NCBI RefSeq assembly: GCF_000482245.1 | Contig: NZ_AWNH01000014.1 | Location: 193,626 to 257,625 of the forward strand | Source: Leptolyngbya sp. Heron Island J | Lineage (GTDB): Bacteria; Cyanobacteriota; Cyanobacteriia; Phormidesmidales; Phormidesmidaceae | Length of the DNA: 64,000 nucleotides | Direction of reading: 5' to 3' | Shown here: positions 9,199 through 18,276 of the stretch, one piece after another | Layout: every line of letters begins with the position of its first letter | How positions within the stretch are numbered: the stretch's first letter is position 1 | Position numbers and translations under genes: made by a program | Notes under the pieces: model-generated | The model's database searches: none | Told to the model about the DNA's origin: nothing | What the model saw: the letters and a program-made list of their open reading frames with translations, nothing else

Positions 9199-9744
9199 AT
9201 GCCTAAAGCCGAAAAAGTAATGACTCTCCGGGGACTATACCGAGATGTACTACGTGATGCCCAGGGTCGTGTGATTTGCGATCGCGGTTGGCATAGCAAC
9301 GCCATTGTTACCGATTGTCGCCGTCTGCTGGCCGGTTTTATGCTCGGCGAAAACACCACCCTGGGGATTCAAGGTATTCGCCTGGGGGCAGGCAATCCAG
9401 CCTGGGACCAGCCCCCAGGCACACCGCCTTCAACGCCCGCACAAACCCAGCTCGTCGATGCCAATGCCCACTTTGTCCCCAGCGATGCCCTACAGCTAAA
9501 CTATCTGATTCCAGACACCGACAGCGAAACCGCTAACCCCACCAATCGGCTACAAATATTCGCCAGTTTGGGACCTAACGTTCCTCCCTGGCCCGATGCC
9601 AATCACCCCTCATCTACCCTAAGAGAGTTTGGCCTGGTAGGACAGCTAGCCGGAGAAGAAATCTTAATCAACTACGTCACCCATCCTGCCATTCCCAAAG
9701 ATCCCGCTAGCACCCTGGAACGCACCATTTGGCTAGTGTTTTAA
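9199..9744 (+). CDS. Fibre- or collar-like protein of the injection system
   Basis: 181 residues, ATG 9199, twelve bases after the giant tail protein, with AAGGAG at 9185-9190. The N-terminal half (GWHSNAIVTDCRRLLAGFML, then GIQGIRLGAGNPAWD) and the alternating strands near residues 110-180 (LQIFASLGPN, LREFGLVGQLAGEE) resemble phage tail-fibre or head-fibre proteins of the type 'x-GxGxxxP-x-D-x-L ... E-x-GL'. Similar small proteins sit between gpI-like and DUF6519 genes in injection-system operons. No receptor-binding motif can be named, so the exact role stays open. Confidence 0.55.
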   Translation: MPKAEKVMTLRGLYRDVLRDAQGRVICDRGWHSNAIVTDCRRLLAGFMLGENTTLGIQGIRLGAGNPAWDQPPGTPPSTPAQTQLVDANAHFVPSDALQLNYLIPDTDSETANPTNRLQIFASLGPNVPPWPDANHPSSTLREFGLVGQLAGEEILINYVTHPAIPKDPASTLERTIWLVF

Positions 9745-9786
9745 CCACACACTTTGAGCCTGAAGTTTGACCCCGAAGGAGGAGAG

Positions 9787-11559
9787 ATGGCCATTATCTC
9801 AGAAGATACATTTAATGACCTCAGCCGATATGTCAGTTTGCGCTTACAACAAGGCGTTCCCCTAGTAGACGCCGACTGGAATGAGATGGAAGATATCCGC
9901 AGATTCGAACTGCGGGCCTTCCTCAAGTGGTTTGTAGGTGACGGCATTCCAGACGGTCTGGAAGACAGCTTTCGCATCATCGCCACGGGCGCAGACAACA
10001 ACTTTAACATTTCTGTCGGGGGCGGGAACGAAGGCCTTAACGCAGGTCGCTACCTGGTCGATGGGTTAGATGTGTTTATCACCGCTGGCATGTTTGTTTC
10101 GGATATTGATACCAGCTTTACCAACCAGCAGCTCCATACCAGCCAGCCAGGGGCAGCCCAACTAGCAGAAATTCTCAATGTCCCGGTTATTACCCCAATT
10201 CCAGATCCTCCAGAGAACCCAGACGAGATTGTTATACTCACAGTCTATCTCGATGTCTGGGAACGGCTAGTCATGCCTGCCGAAGAACCCAGTTTAGTAT
10301 TACCCAGCCTGGGTACCGAAAGCTGTGCTCGTCTGCGACGGGAGTGGGTTATCCGAGTGAGGCCTAGCAGCGATGTTCCCAGCTCGGGTGATTCAGACTA
10401 TTTACCTGAGCATAGCTATATCGCCCTCGCAGAAATCCGTCAGGATTCTACCGGGCTAATCACCCCTGAACGCCTGACTGACCGTCGTCGGTTAGGTCTT
10501 AAAGTGCCCTCACAGCTAGATATCACCCAGCTAACCAACGATGCCTTTGGTAGCAGCTACGGTTTTAATGGTCGAGGGCAGCCCGCCCTACCAATTAGCA
10601 TGCGCGAAGTCATTAACGCCATACTGCGGGGCGGCAGACCTGCCATCATCGGTCCTGACGAATTACTCGCAATCGAGGGTCCCCATTCTAACCCTGCCAC
10701 TAGTTTTGATGCCAATGGTAACCAATGGTTGTTTTGGGTACGGGGGGTTGCGGCCAACGAAATTTGGTTTCAGCGACAAATCGATGGTCAAACCTGGCTA
10801 CCAGCCGCACTCTTAAGAAACACCAACGTCACTACCGGACTCTCCGCCACCGGGACATCTGACGGCGCTATCTGGATATTCTGGAGTGACGAAGATGAAG
10901 CCGGGACACGCGCTGATATTTTTGGACAGGTCTTCCGTAATGGTGTATTTGGACCTGAATTTACAGTCAGCAACAGTATTGCCGGTCAATTTAATCGGAG
11001 TGTTTCCACCCAGGCTAACAACAGTAATCAGGTGATGGTGGTTTGGCAAAACTCCTCTACATCAACATTTCAGTCTCGGCTCTACAACGGAGAACCTGCT
11101 GTTGCCACAGGTGTAATTGATGTTTCCAGTGATTTCGCAGTAGCCCCAGCCCTGGTTATCAGCGCAGATAATCAATTCCATATCCATGGTCTAGACAGCA
11201 ATGGCTTACCAGCCTCAATTCTCCGCGCCACCTGGCAGGCCGACATAACCACCTGGAATGTACCCACACCCACAGGTGTTAGCATTACCGCTGGACCGCT
11301 AGAACTCGCCGCCGCAGACGATCCCTTTGGCGGCACCTGGCTGCTTTACACCAACGGAGAAGTTTCGATCACGGGCAGCTACTTGAGACCCAACAACCCA
11401 CCCGATCCGCCACTTGTGTTAGCAGAGACATCAGCTGCACCCCTTAACCTCACCAGCACCCAGGACTCTGAAGGTAACCTACAAGCAACGTTTGTGACCA
11501 TCGTTGGTCCCGGTCTGACTACCACCCTACAAAGACTGCGCTTAATCAGCTCTATCTGA
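9787..11559 (+). CDS. DUF6519 protein with propeller-like repeats
   Basis: Start ATG 9787 is supported by AGGAGG at 9777-9782; an in-frame TTG at 9754 would only add residues before this site. The 590-residue product begins with the DUF6519 signature: YVSLRLQQGVPLVDADWNE at about residues 14-32. DUF6519 proteins are known from extracellular contractile injection system loci. From about residue 311 there are blades with the same xxWLFW pattern as the giant tail protein (NQWLFWVRG, GAIWIFWSDED, NQVMVVWQN, GTWLLYTNGE). This suggests that both proteins carry related beta-propellers that may bind a surface ligand. No terminator separates it from the next gene. Confidence 0.75.
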   Translation: MAIISEDTFNDLSRYVSLRLQQGVPLVDADWNEMEDIRRFELRAFLKWFVGDGIPDGLEDSFRIIATGADNNFNISVGGGNEGLNAGRYLVDGLDVFITAGMFVSDIDTSFTNQQLHTSQPGAAQLAEILNVPVITPIPDPPENPDEIVILTVYLDVWERLVMPAEEPSLVLPSLGTESCARLRREWVIRVRPSSDVPSSGDSDYLPEHSYIALAEIRQDSTGLITPERLTDRRRLGLKVPSQLDITQLTNDAFGSSYGFNGRGQPALPISMREVINAILRGGRPAIIGPDELLAIEGPHSNPATSFDANGNQWLFWVRGVAANEIWFQRQIDGQTWLPAALLRNTNVTTGLSATGTSDGAIWIFWSDEDEAGTRADIFGQVFRNGVFGPEFTVSNSIAGQFNRSVSTQANNSNQVMVVWQNSSTSTFQSRLYNGEPAVATGVIDVSSDFAVAPALVISADNQFHIHGLDSNGLPASILRATWQADITTWNVPTPTGVSITAGPLELAAADDPFGGTWLLYTNGEVSITGSYLRPNNPPDPPLVLAETSAAPLNLTSTQDSEGNLQATFVTIVGPGLTTTLQRLRLISSI

Positions 11560-11595
11560 CCAACAGCCGTAGTTATAACAAGGAATGCACAGACA

Positions 11596-14415
11596 ATGAA
11601 AAATCGATTACTAATGGCGTTCTTAGCCATTTTCTCTACCCTCTTTTTAATGGCAACCCCGGCCTATGCCCAAACACCAATTGATTGGGACCCCGGTACT
11701 TCCACACCAACATTTGATAACGGCTCCATGACCTGGGACCCGTTTGATAGCGCCCAAGCTCAGCCAGCCAAAGGCGGAATTATCGTTACCTATCCCCCCA
11801 ATGGCTTTGCTTATCCCATCGATCTATCAACCGCCAATATATTTCTTCAGCCCAGTGCCACCGCTAGCGAAGTTCCGTGTACGCTCGGCGGTGCGCCCAT
11901 GAATGCCGCACCAGGTAGCTGCTATTTCAGTCTCTCGGATGGCGATCGCAGAATTCGCATTGAATACCTGGGCAATCTCTCCGACAACTTCACATTTCGC
12001 GGTACCGATCTTCTCTCCGCCAATCCTGTTGCCTTTAGCATCAATGATTTTAATAGTGCCGATACTGGAGTCGCTCTAATACCTGATCCAGCTCGAGATC
12101 CGGCCCGTTTACTCATGGTGTTAGACAAGTCTGGCAGTATGAGATGGTCATCACATCCAACTGACATGGGATGTGGCACGAATACTCCCGTCAACGACGA
12201 CCCGATGATCGATCCCTGTGGACCATCTCGCTGGAAAGTCCTCAACGACTCAGTAGAAGCTGCTCTCAGCGTAGCGGAGCCCTATGCCTTAGCAGGTCAC
12301 GATCGGTTTGCTGCAGCCCTGTTCAATGGCAACGTCAGCTATACCTTCCCATCAATGGATGCAGCCAACAAAGATACGTTACTGGGGCCAAACAATATTG
12401 CCACCTTCTTAAGTGGAACTGAATTAGGCGGCCAAACCCCCGGTGGCAGTACCTCTATCGGTGATGGCATGGAATACTTTGATGACCTGGTCACCGGCCC
12501 AGATGCAGGTGACTACAACCAGTCCATTCTTGTATTTAGTGATGGAGAAGAAAATACAGCTCAATTTATCGTGATGTTAGAAGATGCATCCCCACCCACA
12601 ATTGGCATCAGTAATACAGACGATCCGGGTGGAGCTGCAGGTGCTAGCGAATTTGCACCTGGTGTGCGCATTTGTCCTTTTGCCATGCGCAGCAGCGATC
12701 CAAATAATGTTGATCCAACCGACCAATTAGCCTTTATTGCGGAGCATCGCTGCGACGATCTCGCTTACAGCGTCACCGATCTATTGGGTCAAGATAATCC
12801 AGCCCTGACTCAGTTCTTTTTGCAGGTTCTCAACAACACCCTGGTTGGCGATAAACTTGAAATTGTCAAGAAAGCGAACGGCCAGTTATTCAGGGATGAG
12901 GGGACGTCCGAGCTGTTTATAACTGGTCAAGATGTCCAGGCGTTTACTATTCTTATCCAATGGAATGAGACATTCAACGGCCTTTCAGAATTAGTACTGG
13001 AAAAAGATGGGGTAACATTTCCCCTACTAAATACAGATGCTGCCATCGTCCAGACTGGGGAAAATCACATATCAGCCACACTACGTCAACCCTTTTGTAA
13101 CGATGAGGGCAAATGTGTAGATAGTGCAGGCAAATGGAAAATCTATTTCCGACCTTTCTTTCAAAGTGCAGAGAGTTTTACTTATGATCTGTTTGTCAAT
13201 GCTGATAACGCCTCTATCGCCAGTGAATTTAAAGCGACACAGCCGATCCCAGGTATTCTCCAGCCCATCGAATTAACCGCCACTTTGAGCGAAGCCAGTA
13301 AACCGTTACAAGGGGGCAAGGTCAAAGCTGTCATTAGAAGGGCTGAAGCAGGCTTAGGTAACGTGCTTTCCCTAGCAGACATCAGACCTGCTGACCAGCA
13401 AAGTGATCTTGAACCGCTTAGTCTTACAGCGCTCAAGGTAGAAGCTATGCTAAAAGATCCCAATTATCGCCCAGAAATTCTTGCCGCCCTCCAGGCCAAC
13501 AAAGTTGAAGAGGTTGTTCTGACTGAATCTTCACCCGGAGTTTACACTGGACTTTACAAAGATACATTTGTCGATGGCGTTTATTTCATAGACTTTTTGG
13601 TAGATGCCAAGGGTGCCATCAACGGGCCCTTTACCCGTACATTTGGACAAACCTACTATGTACCAATGGCTCCAGATGCAGAGATCACAGCAGATAGTTT
13701 GAGAGTAGCTTCACTTTCTAATTGCTCCAGAAAGTATGCTGGCGGATGTTTTTCAGTCTCCATCAGCCCGATGAACAAAAACAAGGATTTGCTTGGGCCA
13801 AGCAAAGAAAAGCTGTTCAGCTTACCAAACTTTAGGGGCGACATCTTAACCCCATTTGCAGATCGAAAACTTAATGGTGTTTACACCACTGAGGTGGGAT
13901 TTCCAGAGGGCATATCTGGGCTTGAGCTAATTACTATTGGTGGCGTCAAAATTCCCGTTGATGTGCCTGCCAAACAATCCAACAAGTATGAGTATTCAGC
14001 TCAACTGATGTGCGGTCGAAAAGAGGGAACCAACGGTTATTACGACACTAACATCACTATCCACAATCCCAACAGGTTTAGAAGTTCGCTGTCCATAGAT
14101 CTTGTGCTGGCGTCTTCCTTTAGTACCAAAAATCGTAGCAAAACCATTTCCATTGGCGATGCCCGATTGGGCCGCAATGAGGCCTTAACGATTGATTGTG
14201 ATTTTCTTAAGAAGAAAGTCTTTAACGGCAAACTTCCCAACAATTTTCTAAATGGTGTGGTCGTTATCGACAGTCCATCCAGGCTTCAGGTAAGTACGAC
14301 CTACACGACTCTGCCTCGTTTCCGCTGGTTAGGAACCAACGGCATCTACATGAGAGAGGTACCTGAACGCCCGTTTAGATTTGATGATGCGCCGCCCACA
14401 TTTAATCGCGATTAA
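11596..14415 (+). CDS. Secreted von Willebrand factor A domain protein
   Basis: 939 residues from ATG 11596 with AAGGA at 11580-11584. Residues 1-25 form a Sec signal peptide with an AYA cleavage site before Gln26. A vWA domain starts near residue 170 with a full MIDAS set: DKSGSM (about 177), the T in GGSTSIGDG (about 283) and the D in FSDGEEN (about 312). Cysteines are frequent outside the core (for example MGCGTN, CNDEGKC, SNCSRKYAGGC), fitting disulfides in an extracytoplasmic protein. The C-terminal 400 residues are beta-rich and not assigned. It lies 36 bases after the DUF6519 gene on the same strand and before the operon terminator, so it is probably co-transcribed with the injection system. 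Role as receptor, adhesin or anchor is inference. Confidence 0.75.
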   Translation: MKNRLLMAFLAIFSTLFLMATPAYAQTPIDWDPGTSTPTFDNGSMTWDPFDSAQAQPAKGGIIVTYPPNGFAYPIDLSTANIFLQPSATASEVPCTLGGAPMNAAPGSCYFSLSDGDRRIRIEYLGNLSDNFTFRGTDLLSANPVAFSINDFNSADTGVALIPDPARDPARLLMVLDKSGSMRWSSHPTDMGCGTNTPVNDDPMIDPCGPSRWKVLNDSVEAALSVAEPYALAGHDRFAAALFNGNVSYTFPSMDAANKDTLLGPNNIATFLSGTELGGQTPGGSTSIGDGMEYFDDLVTGPDAGDYNQSILVFSDGEENTAQFIVMLEDASPPTIGISNTDDPGGAAGASEFAPGVRICPFAMRSSDPNNVDPTDQLAFIAEHRCDDLAYSVTDLLGQDNPALTQFFLQVLNNTLVGDKLEIVKKANGQLFRDEGTSELFITGQDVQAFTILIQWNETFNGLSELVLEKDGVTFPLLNTDAAIVQTGENHISATLRQPFCNDEGKCVDSAGKWKIYFRPFFQSAESFTYDLFVNADNASIASEFKATQPIPGILQPIELTATLSEASKPLQGGKVKAVIRRAEAGLGNVLSLADIRPADQQSDLEPLSLTALKVEAMLKDPNYRPEILAALQANKVEEVVLTESSPGVYTGLYKDTFVDGVYFIDFLVDAKGAINGPFTRTFGQTYYVPMAPDAEITADSLRVASLSNCSRKYAGGCFSVSISPMNKNKDLLGPSKEKLFSLPNFRGDILTPFADRKLNGVYTTEVGFPEGISGLELITIGGVKIPVDVPAKQSNKYEYSAQLMCGRKEGTNGYYDTNITIHNPNRFRSSLSIDLVLASSFSTKNRSKTISIGDARLGRNEALTIDCDFLKKKVFNGKLPNNFLNGVVVIDSPSRLQVSTTYTTLPRFRWLGTNGIYMREVPERPFRFDDAPPTFNRD

Positions 14416-14447
14416 GTCGCGTATAGAACAGCGGACGCACTAACACG

Positions 14448-14493
14448 ACATCCTAAGCGGCGGCACGCTAGCTGTTTAGGATGTTTCTTTTTT
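14448..14493 (+). terminator. Rho-independent terminator of the injection-system operon
   Basis: A perfect nine-base stem ACATCCTAA (14448-14456) pairs with TTAGGATGT (14476-14484) and is followed by TTCTTTTTT. It begins 33 bases after the vWA stop. The T tract is only on the + side, so it ends the + strand transcript. No comparable terminator is evident between the genes from 258 to 14415, which supports one operon including the vWA gene. Confidence 0.85.
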
Positions 14494-14540
14494 GAAAAGA
14501 ACAAAACAGACCAACGTTACAGGCTAACTTTTCAGCCCCA

Positions 14541-15458
14541 TTAGTTGGTAATCAGCGTATCAGGTCCATCATGATGAAACGGTGGTTGATGAAAGTTACC
14601 ATGCTGTGTGGATTCTAAATATACGATCGCAACTGGCTGACCATCATGATTCAATACTCCCCATGAACTCGGTATATTTGTGCGAATAAAGTCACCGTTG
14701 ACTTCAGCCTGTAGCTTTGTATGTTGACCTGAAAACAGTTGCTCAACCACCTGAGATTCGGTCTGGGTAGGAAAGCTAGTATATAGTTTTGGTGTGAGTG
14801 CTAGCTGACCCTCGTCATTGGCAACGATCGTCCCAGCTTCGATGCGAGCATATTTGAAAGGTGCCTCATTTGTGGGTATTAAAATGACCGCTATGGGATT
14901 GTGGGGAAACGAAGAGGAAATAGATTGTAACAGCTTTTTAAGGTTGCCTAGCTGTCCTTGCTGTTCGAGCGTATTGGTCTTTAAAGCCTCTAGCAGCGGT
15001 GAAGGAAATAAGCCAACCACCTGCTCCACTGCCGCATCCATATCATCCTGGACTTGGTTAAACTCTACTCTGTCTGCCCGAATGAATGACTGCAGACGTA
15101 CCTGATTGATTATTTGCAGACCTCCTAAGAGAAGTGCGATCGCTAAACAGCCAGCTAGGATTGTCCGTCTCATCCGTCGCGTAAACCATCTTGAAATAGC
15201 ATAGTCAGGTAGCTGAGCACGACTGGCATTGGCTTCTGCTATCAAGGCCAAACTCAACACCACATTCATCACCACCAGCACCAGAGCAATAATGCCACTT
15301 GCTACTAATAGAGCCCGCACAACCAGCGTCAGAGCATCGGGCAAAATATCCCATCCTAAAAATTCATCAATCACCCATAGCACAATACCTACACAGGAAA
15401 GAGATAATAACCAGACAGTCAGACTGGTTACCAAACGTAGAGCGAATCGATGATTCAT
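14541..15458 (-). CDS. Membrane protein of unknown function with extracytoplasmic domain
   Basis: 305 residues from ATG 15458. Three transmembrane segments are visible at about residues 12-32 (SLTVWLLSLSCVGIVLWVI), 43-70 (LVVRALLVASGIIALVLVV) and 97-118 (TILAGCLAIALLLGGLQII). The remaining 190 residues form a soluble domain, starting with a helical region rich in Gln and Asp and ending in strands (PVAIVYLESTQHG) and a His-rich tail (NFHQPPFHHDG). The topology resembles single-sensor or anchor proteins, but no domain family is recognised. It is convergent with the injection-system operon, so no direct link is implied. Confidence 0.6.
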   Translation of the reverse strand: MNHRFALRLVTSLTVWLLSLSCVGIVLWVIDEFLGWDILPDALTLVVRALLVASGIIALVLVVMNVVLSLALIAEANASRAQLPDYAISRWFTRRMRRTILAGCLAIALLLGGLQIINQVRLQSFIRADRVEFNQVQDDMDAAVEQVVGLFPSPLLEALKTNTLEQQGQLGNLKKLLQSISSSFPHNPIAVILIPTNEAPFKYARIEAGTIVANDEGQLALTPKLYTSFPTQTESQVVEQLFSGQHTKLQAEVNGDFIRTNIPSSWGVLNHDGQPVAIVYLESTQHGNFHQPPFHHDGPDTLITN

Positions 15459-15772
15459 GGTGTTGTTATTTGAGGACTACTGCCTCAGCTAAACCTAGTA
15501 TTTCACTAGACAACACAAATCATCGCTCGATCATTTCTGATAGAAGCAGCAAAGTTTATCATATCCTCATCGTTTGGACGATGAGGGTTTTGCAAAAAGC
15601 TATGAAAGAAGCAGAACAGAAGCTGATACTAGCTGCGCAAGAGAAAAAAGCGCAATATGAAGATAAAGCAGCTAAATTAAGAGCAGTTTGGAAAACGCAT
15701 TAGCTCATGGAGAAAGAGCGTTTTCCATGCTCAACAAACAAAGCAATGAATAACAAAGAAGTCGCCTTCTCC
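15459..15772. other. Intergenic region with a hairpin
   Basis: No supported gene. An eight-base inverted repeat, CCTCATCG at 15565-15572 and CGATGAGG at 15579-15586, forms a hairpin with a six-base loop. It is not followed by a clear T tract. A 40-codon frame at 15581-15703 starts inside this hairpin and is lysine-rich, but has no ribosome binding site. Confidence 0.4.
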
Positions 15773-16048
15773 CTAAGATTCATTAGATGAAGATCCAGAA
15801 GCCCCAATTCCAAGCTCTTTTTTACTCTTTTTAAGCTCTTTCCAAAGCTGTCTAATCTCGTAATAAGCTTCCATTGAGGTAAGCTTTCCACCTGTTTCCA
15901 AGGCACAGATATAACCAATGCGCTGTGAAAATTCCTGCAGATTAGCATTAAAGGCCAAATTCTGTGGAGAGAAGCGCCCATGGTAGCGACTGCGCGGATA
16001 TAAAAGATTATCGATTTCAGGTTGTTTGTAGGAGTCGGGAACAGTCAT
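15773..16048 (-). CDS. Small conserved cyanobacterial protein (DUF7219-like)
   Basis: 91 residues from ATG 16048. The core (LLYPRSRYHGRFSPQNLAFN, then LQEFSQRIGYICALETGGKL and IRQLWKELKKSKKELGI) matches a small protein family that is widespread in cyanobacteria and that I recall as DUF7219; some entries of it carry a misleading isopropylmalate-synthase label. No catalytic residues are apparent. Helical prediction dominates the second half, with a lysine-rich segment and a serine-rich tail. A longer open frame in another phase overlaps it on the same strand (15700-15981), but its composition is not protein-like. Confidence 0.65.
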   Translation of the reverse strand: MTVPDSYKQPEIDNLLYPRSRYHGRFSPQNLAFNANLQEFSQRIGYICALETGGKLTSMEAYYEIRQLWKELKKSKKELGIGASGSSSNES

Positions 16049-16491
16049 TTTATGATTTTGATCAGAGAGGTATATGCTATTGTGAGGTGAATCGAACAGC
16101 AGACTGTTCTACGTATGTCGTCATCTTGTAGAAACTGAAGCTGAAACGCGAGCCAACAACTTGATCGTCAGCAGAAAATCCACACAACTTGATTATTCAC
16201 AGTTGCTAGCTATCACAATCAGAAAAAGTAAAAAAACTCATCCTCATTTTCCGTAACGAGATGTGACAGCATATTTTAGAAGAACGCTTTACTAGTCAAG
16301 ACATTATATATATGTATAGACAAATTGCAACAAAAGCTTGCTTCCAGTACAGCTATTGCACAGGAAGCAATGTTAAAGCTGATAGCAATTAACTGAAAAA
16401 ACCAGTATTCAAGATGAGGAAAGCTGAAACGAATCAGAACCCAACCAAGGAAGGAATTCTGACTCGTTTTTCTGGCCCTACAAAAATCGTT
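16049..16491. other. Gene-less stretch downstream of ilvD
   Basis: No coding frame is supported. The only structure seen is a ten-base inverted repeat with one mismatch, CGAATCAGAA at 16430-16439 and TTCTGACTCG at 16457-16466, followed on the + strand by TTTTT. Read on the - strand it lies 26 bases after the ilvD stop and is the probable ilvD terminator. The rest is AT-rich. Confidence 0.45.
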
Positions 16492-18177
16492 CTAAAACAG
16501 ATCCTTGTCAGTAACCGCACCCTGACTGCTAGACGATACTAAGGTGGCATACTTCGCCAACACGCCCCGCTTGTAGCGAGGTGCAGGGGCAGTCCACTTA
16601 GCTCGTCGCTGAGCCAGTTCTTCATCAGATACGTTCAACTGCAGTAACAGCTGGTCGGCGTCAATTGTAATCGAGTCGCCTTCTTCCACCAGACCGATGG
16701 TGCCTCCTACTGCTGCCTCAGGCGCAACATGGCCAACTACCATACCGTAGGTGCCACCGGAGAAGCGACCATCAGTGATTAACCCGACCGAGTCTCCCAG
16801 ACCAGCACCAATAATGGCTGAGGTGGGTGCTAGCATTTCGCGCATACCAGGACCGCCTTTGGGGCCTTCGTACCGCACCACTACAATATTACCTGCCTGA
16901 ATTTTGCCTGCCAAAATGGCATCTAGGCAATCTTCTTCAGACTCGAAGACACGGGCAGGCCCGGTGATACTACGATTTTTGATGCCGGTTAGCTTAGCGA
17001 CTGCCCCTTCTGTGGCGAGATTGCCTTTGAGAATACCCAGGTGGCCTTGGGCATAGAGCGGCTGATCAAAGGGGCGAATGACATCTTGATCGGGACTGGG
17101 CTGATCCGGAACATCAGCCAAGACATCGGCAATGGTTTGACCGCTAACTGTCAGGGCATCGCCGTGGAGTAACCCTTGATTTAGCAGCATCTTCATGACC
17201 AGTGGGATACCACCTGCTTTGTGTAGGTCAGTAGCCACATAACGTCCTGAGGGTTTGAGATCGCAGAACACGGGCACCCGATTACGGATCACCTCAAAGT
17301 CGTCAATGGTGAGTTCGACCCCCATGGTGTGGGCAATGGCTAATAGGTGCAACACTGAGTTCGTCGAGCCACCCACCGCCATGATTACGGAAATTGCGTT
17401 TTCAAAGGCTTTGCGAGTCAAAATCTGGCTCGGCAGAATCTGCTTGCGGATAGCCTCAACCAGTACATGGGCTGATTTCTCAGTACTGTCAGCTTTTTCA
17501 GCGTCTTCTGCAGCCATGGTGGAGGAATAAGGTAGGCTCAGACCCATGGCTTCAATGGCTGATGACATGGTGTTGGCTGTGAACATCCCTCCACAGGAAC
17601 CGGCACCAGGGCAAGCGTTTTTCTCAACAGCTATTAGGCGTTCTTCGTCGATCTTGCCAGCACTATATTGACCAACGGCTTCAAAGGCACTGACAACAGT
17701 TAAGTCTTCGCCATCAAGATGACCGGGTTTGATGGTGCCGCCGTAAACAAATATGGCAGGGATGTTAATGCGTGCGATCGCAATAATCGCCCCCGGCATA
17801 TTCTTATCACAGCCACCAATAGCCAGCACAGCATCCATACTCTGGCCCGTGCAGGCAGTCTCAATCGAGTCAGCAATCACATCCCGGGACACCAGGGAAT
17901 ACTTCATCCCCTCAGTCCCCATAGAAATACCATCACTGATAGTAATCGTGCCAAACAATTGGGGCATGGCTCCTGACTCCCGCAGCGCCGCTTCCCCCCG
18001 CAGTGCCAGGGCATTAATCCCCATATTGCAAGGGGTAATCGTGCTATAGCCATTCGCTATGCCCACAATGGGCTTATTAAAATCATCATCCTGAAAACCC
18101 ACGGCCCGTAGCATGGCACGGTTGGGTGAGCGCTGTACTCCCTGGGTAATGACACGGCTTTTACGGTTGTCGGCCAT
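16492..18177 (-). CDS. ilvD: Dihydroxy-acid dehydratase
   Basis: 561 residues from ATG 18177, normal family length. The enzyme removes water from 2,3-dihydroxy-isovalerate and 2,3-dihydroxy-3-methylvalerate in valine, leucine and isoleucine synthesis. The Fe-S cluster cysteines are visible in ITPCNMGI (about 50), [10 protein letters not shown] (about 123) and [11 protein letters not shown] (about 195). The conserved [10 protein letters not shown] segment and the C-terminal GAVTDKDLF are present. It stands alone, transcribed away from the cyclase gene's promoter side, and has a probable terminator hairpin at 16430-16466. Confidence 0.97.
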   Translation of the reverse strand: MADNRKSRVITQGVQRSPNRAMLRAVGFQDDDFNKPIVGIANGYSTITPCNMGINALALRGEAALRESGAMPQLFGTITISDGISMGTEGMKYSLVSRDVIADSIETACTGQSMDAVLAIGGCDKNMPGAIIAIARINIPAIFVYGGTIKPGHLDGEDLTVVSAFEAVGQYSAGKIDEERLIAVEKNACPGAGSCGGMFTANTMSSAIEAMGLSLPYSSTMAAEDAEKADSTEKSAHVLVEAIRKQILPSQILTRKAFENAISVIMAVGGSTNSVLHLLAIAHTMGVELTIDDFEVIRNRVPVFCDLKPSGRYVATDLHKAGGIPLVMKMLLNQGLLHGDALTVSGQTIADVLADVPDQPSPDQDVIRPFDQPLYAQGHLGILKGNLATEGAVAKLTGIKNRSITGPARVFESEEDCLDAILAGKIQAGNIVVVRYEGPKGGPGMREMLAPTSAIIGAGLGDSVGLITDGRFSGGTYGMVVGHVAPEAAVGGTIGLVEEGDSITIDADQLLLQLNVSDEELAQRRAKWTAPAPRYKRGVLAKYATLVSSSSQGAVTDKDLF

Positions 18178-18276
18178 GATTAACTCCTTCGCGATCCATA
18201 CAAACCCTAATTGTTACAGATTAGGGGTGGAGACAGATTATGGCACAGTGGCTGAAAATGATCATTTTTAGCATGC

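Noticed and set aside
1..14415. A complete prophage
   Set aside because: Only tail and baseplate-type genes are visible, with a secreted vWA gene at the end; no integrase, lysis, capsid or terminase gene is seen. The upstream part is not available, so this is not final.
15581..15703. 40-codon lysine-rich frame on the + strand
   Set aside because: It starts inside a hairpin, has no ribosome binding site and matches no family I know.
15700..15981. 93-codon frame on the - strand overlapping the DUF7219-like gene
   Set aside because: Its sequence looks like an out-of-phase shadow; the alternative frame at 15773-16048 has a recognisable conserved pattern.
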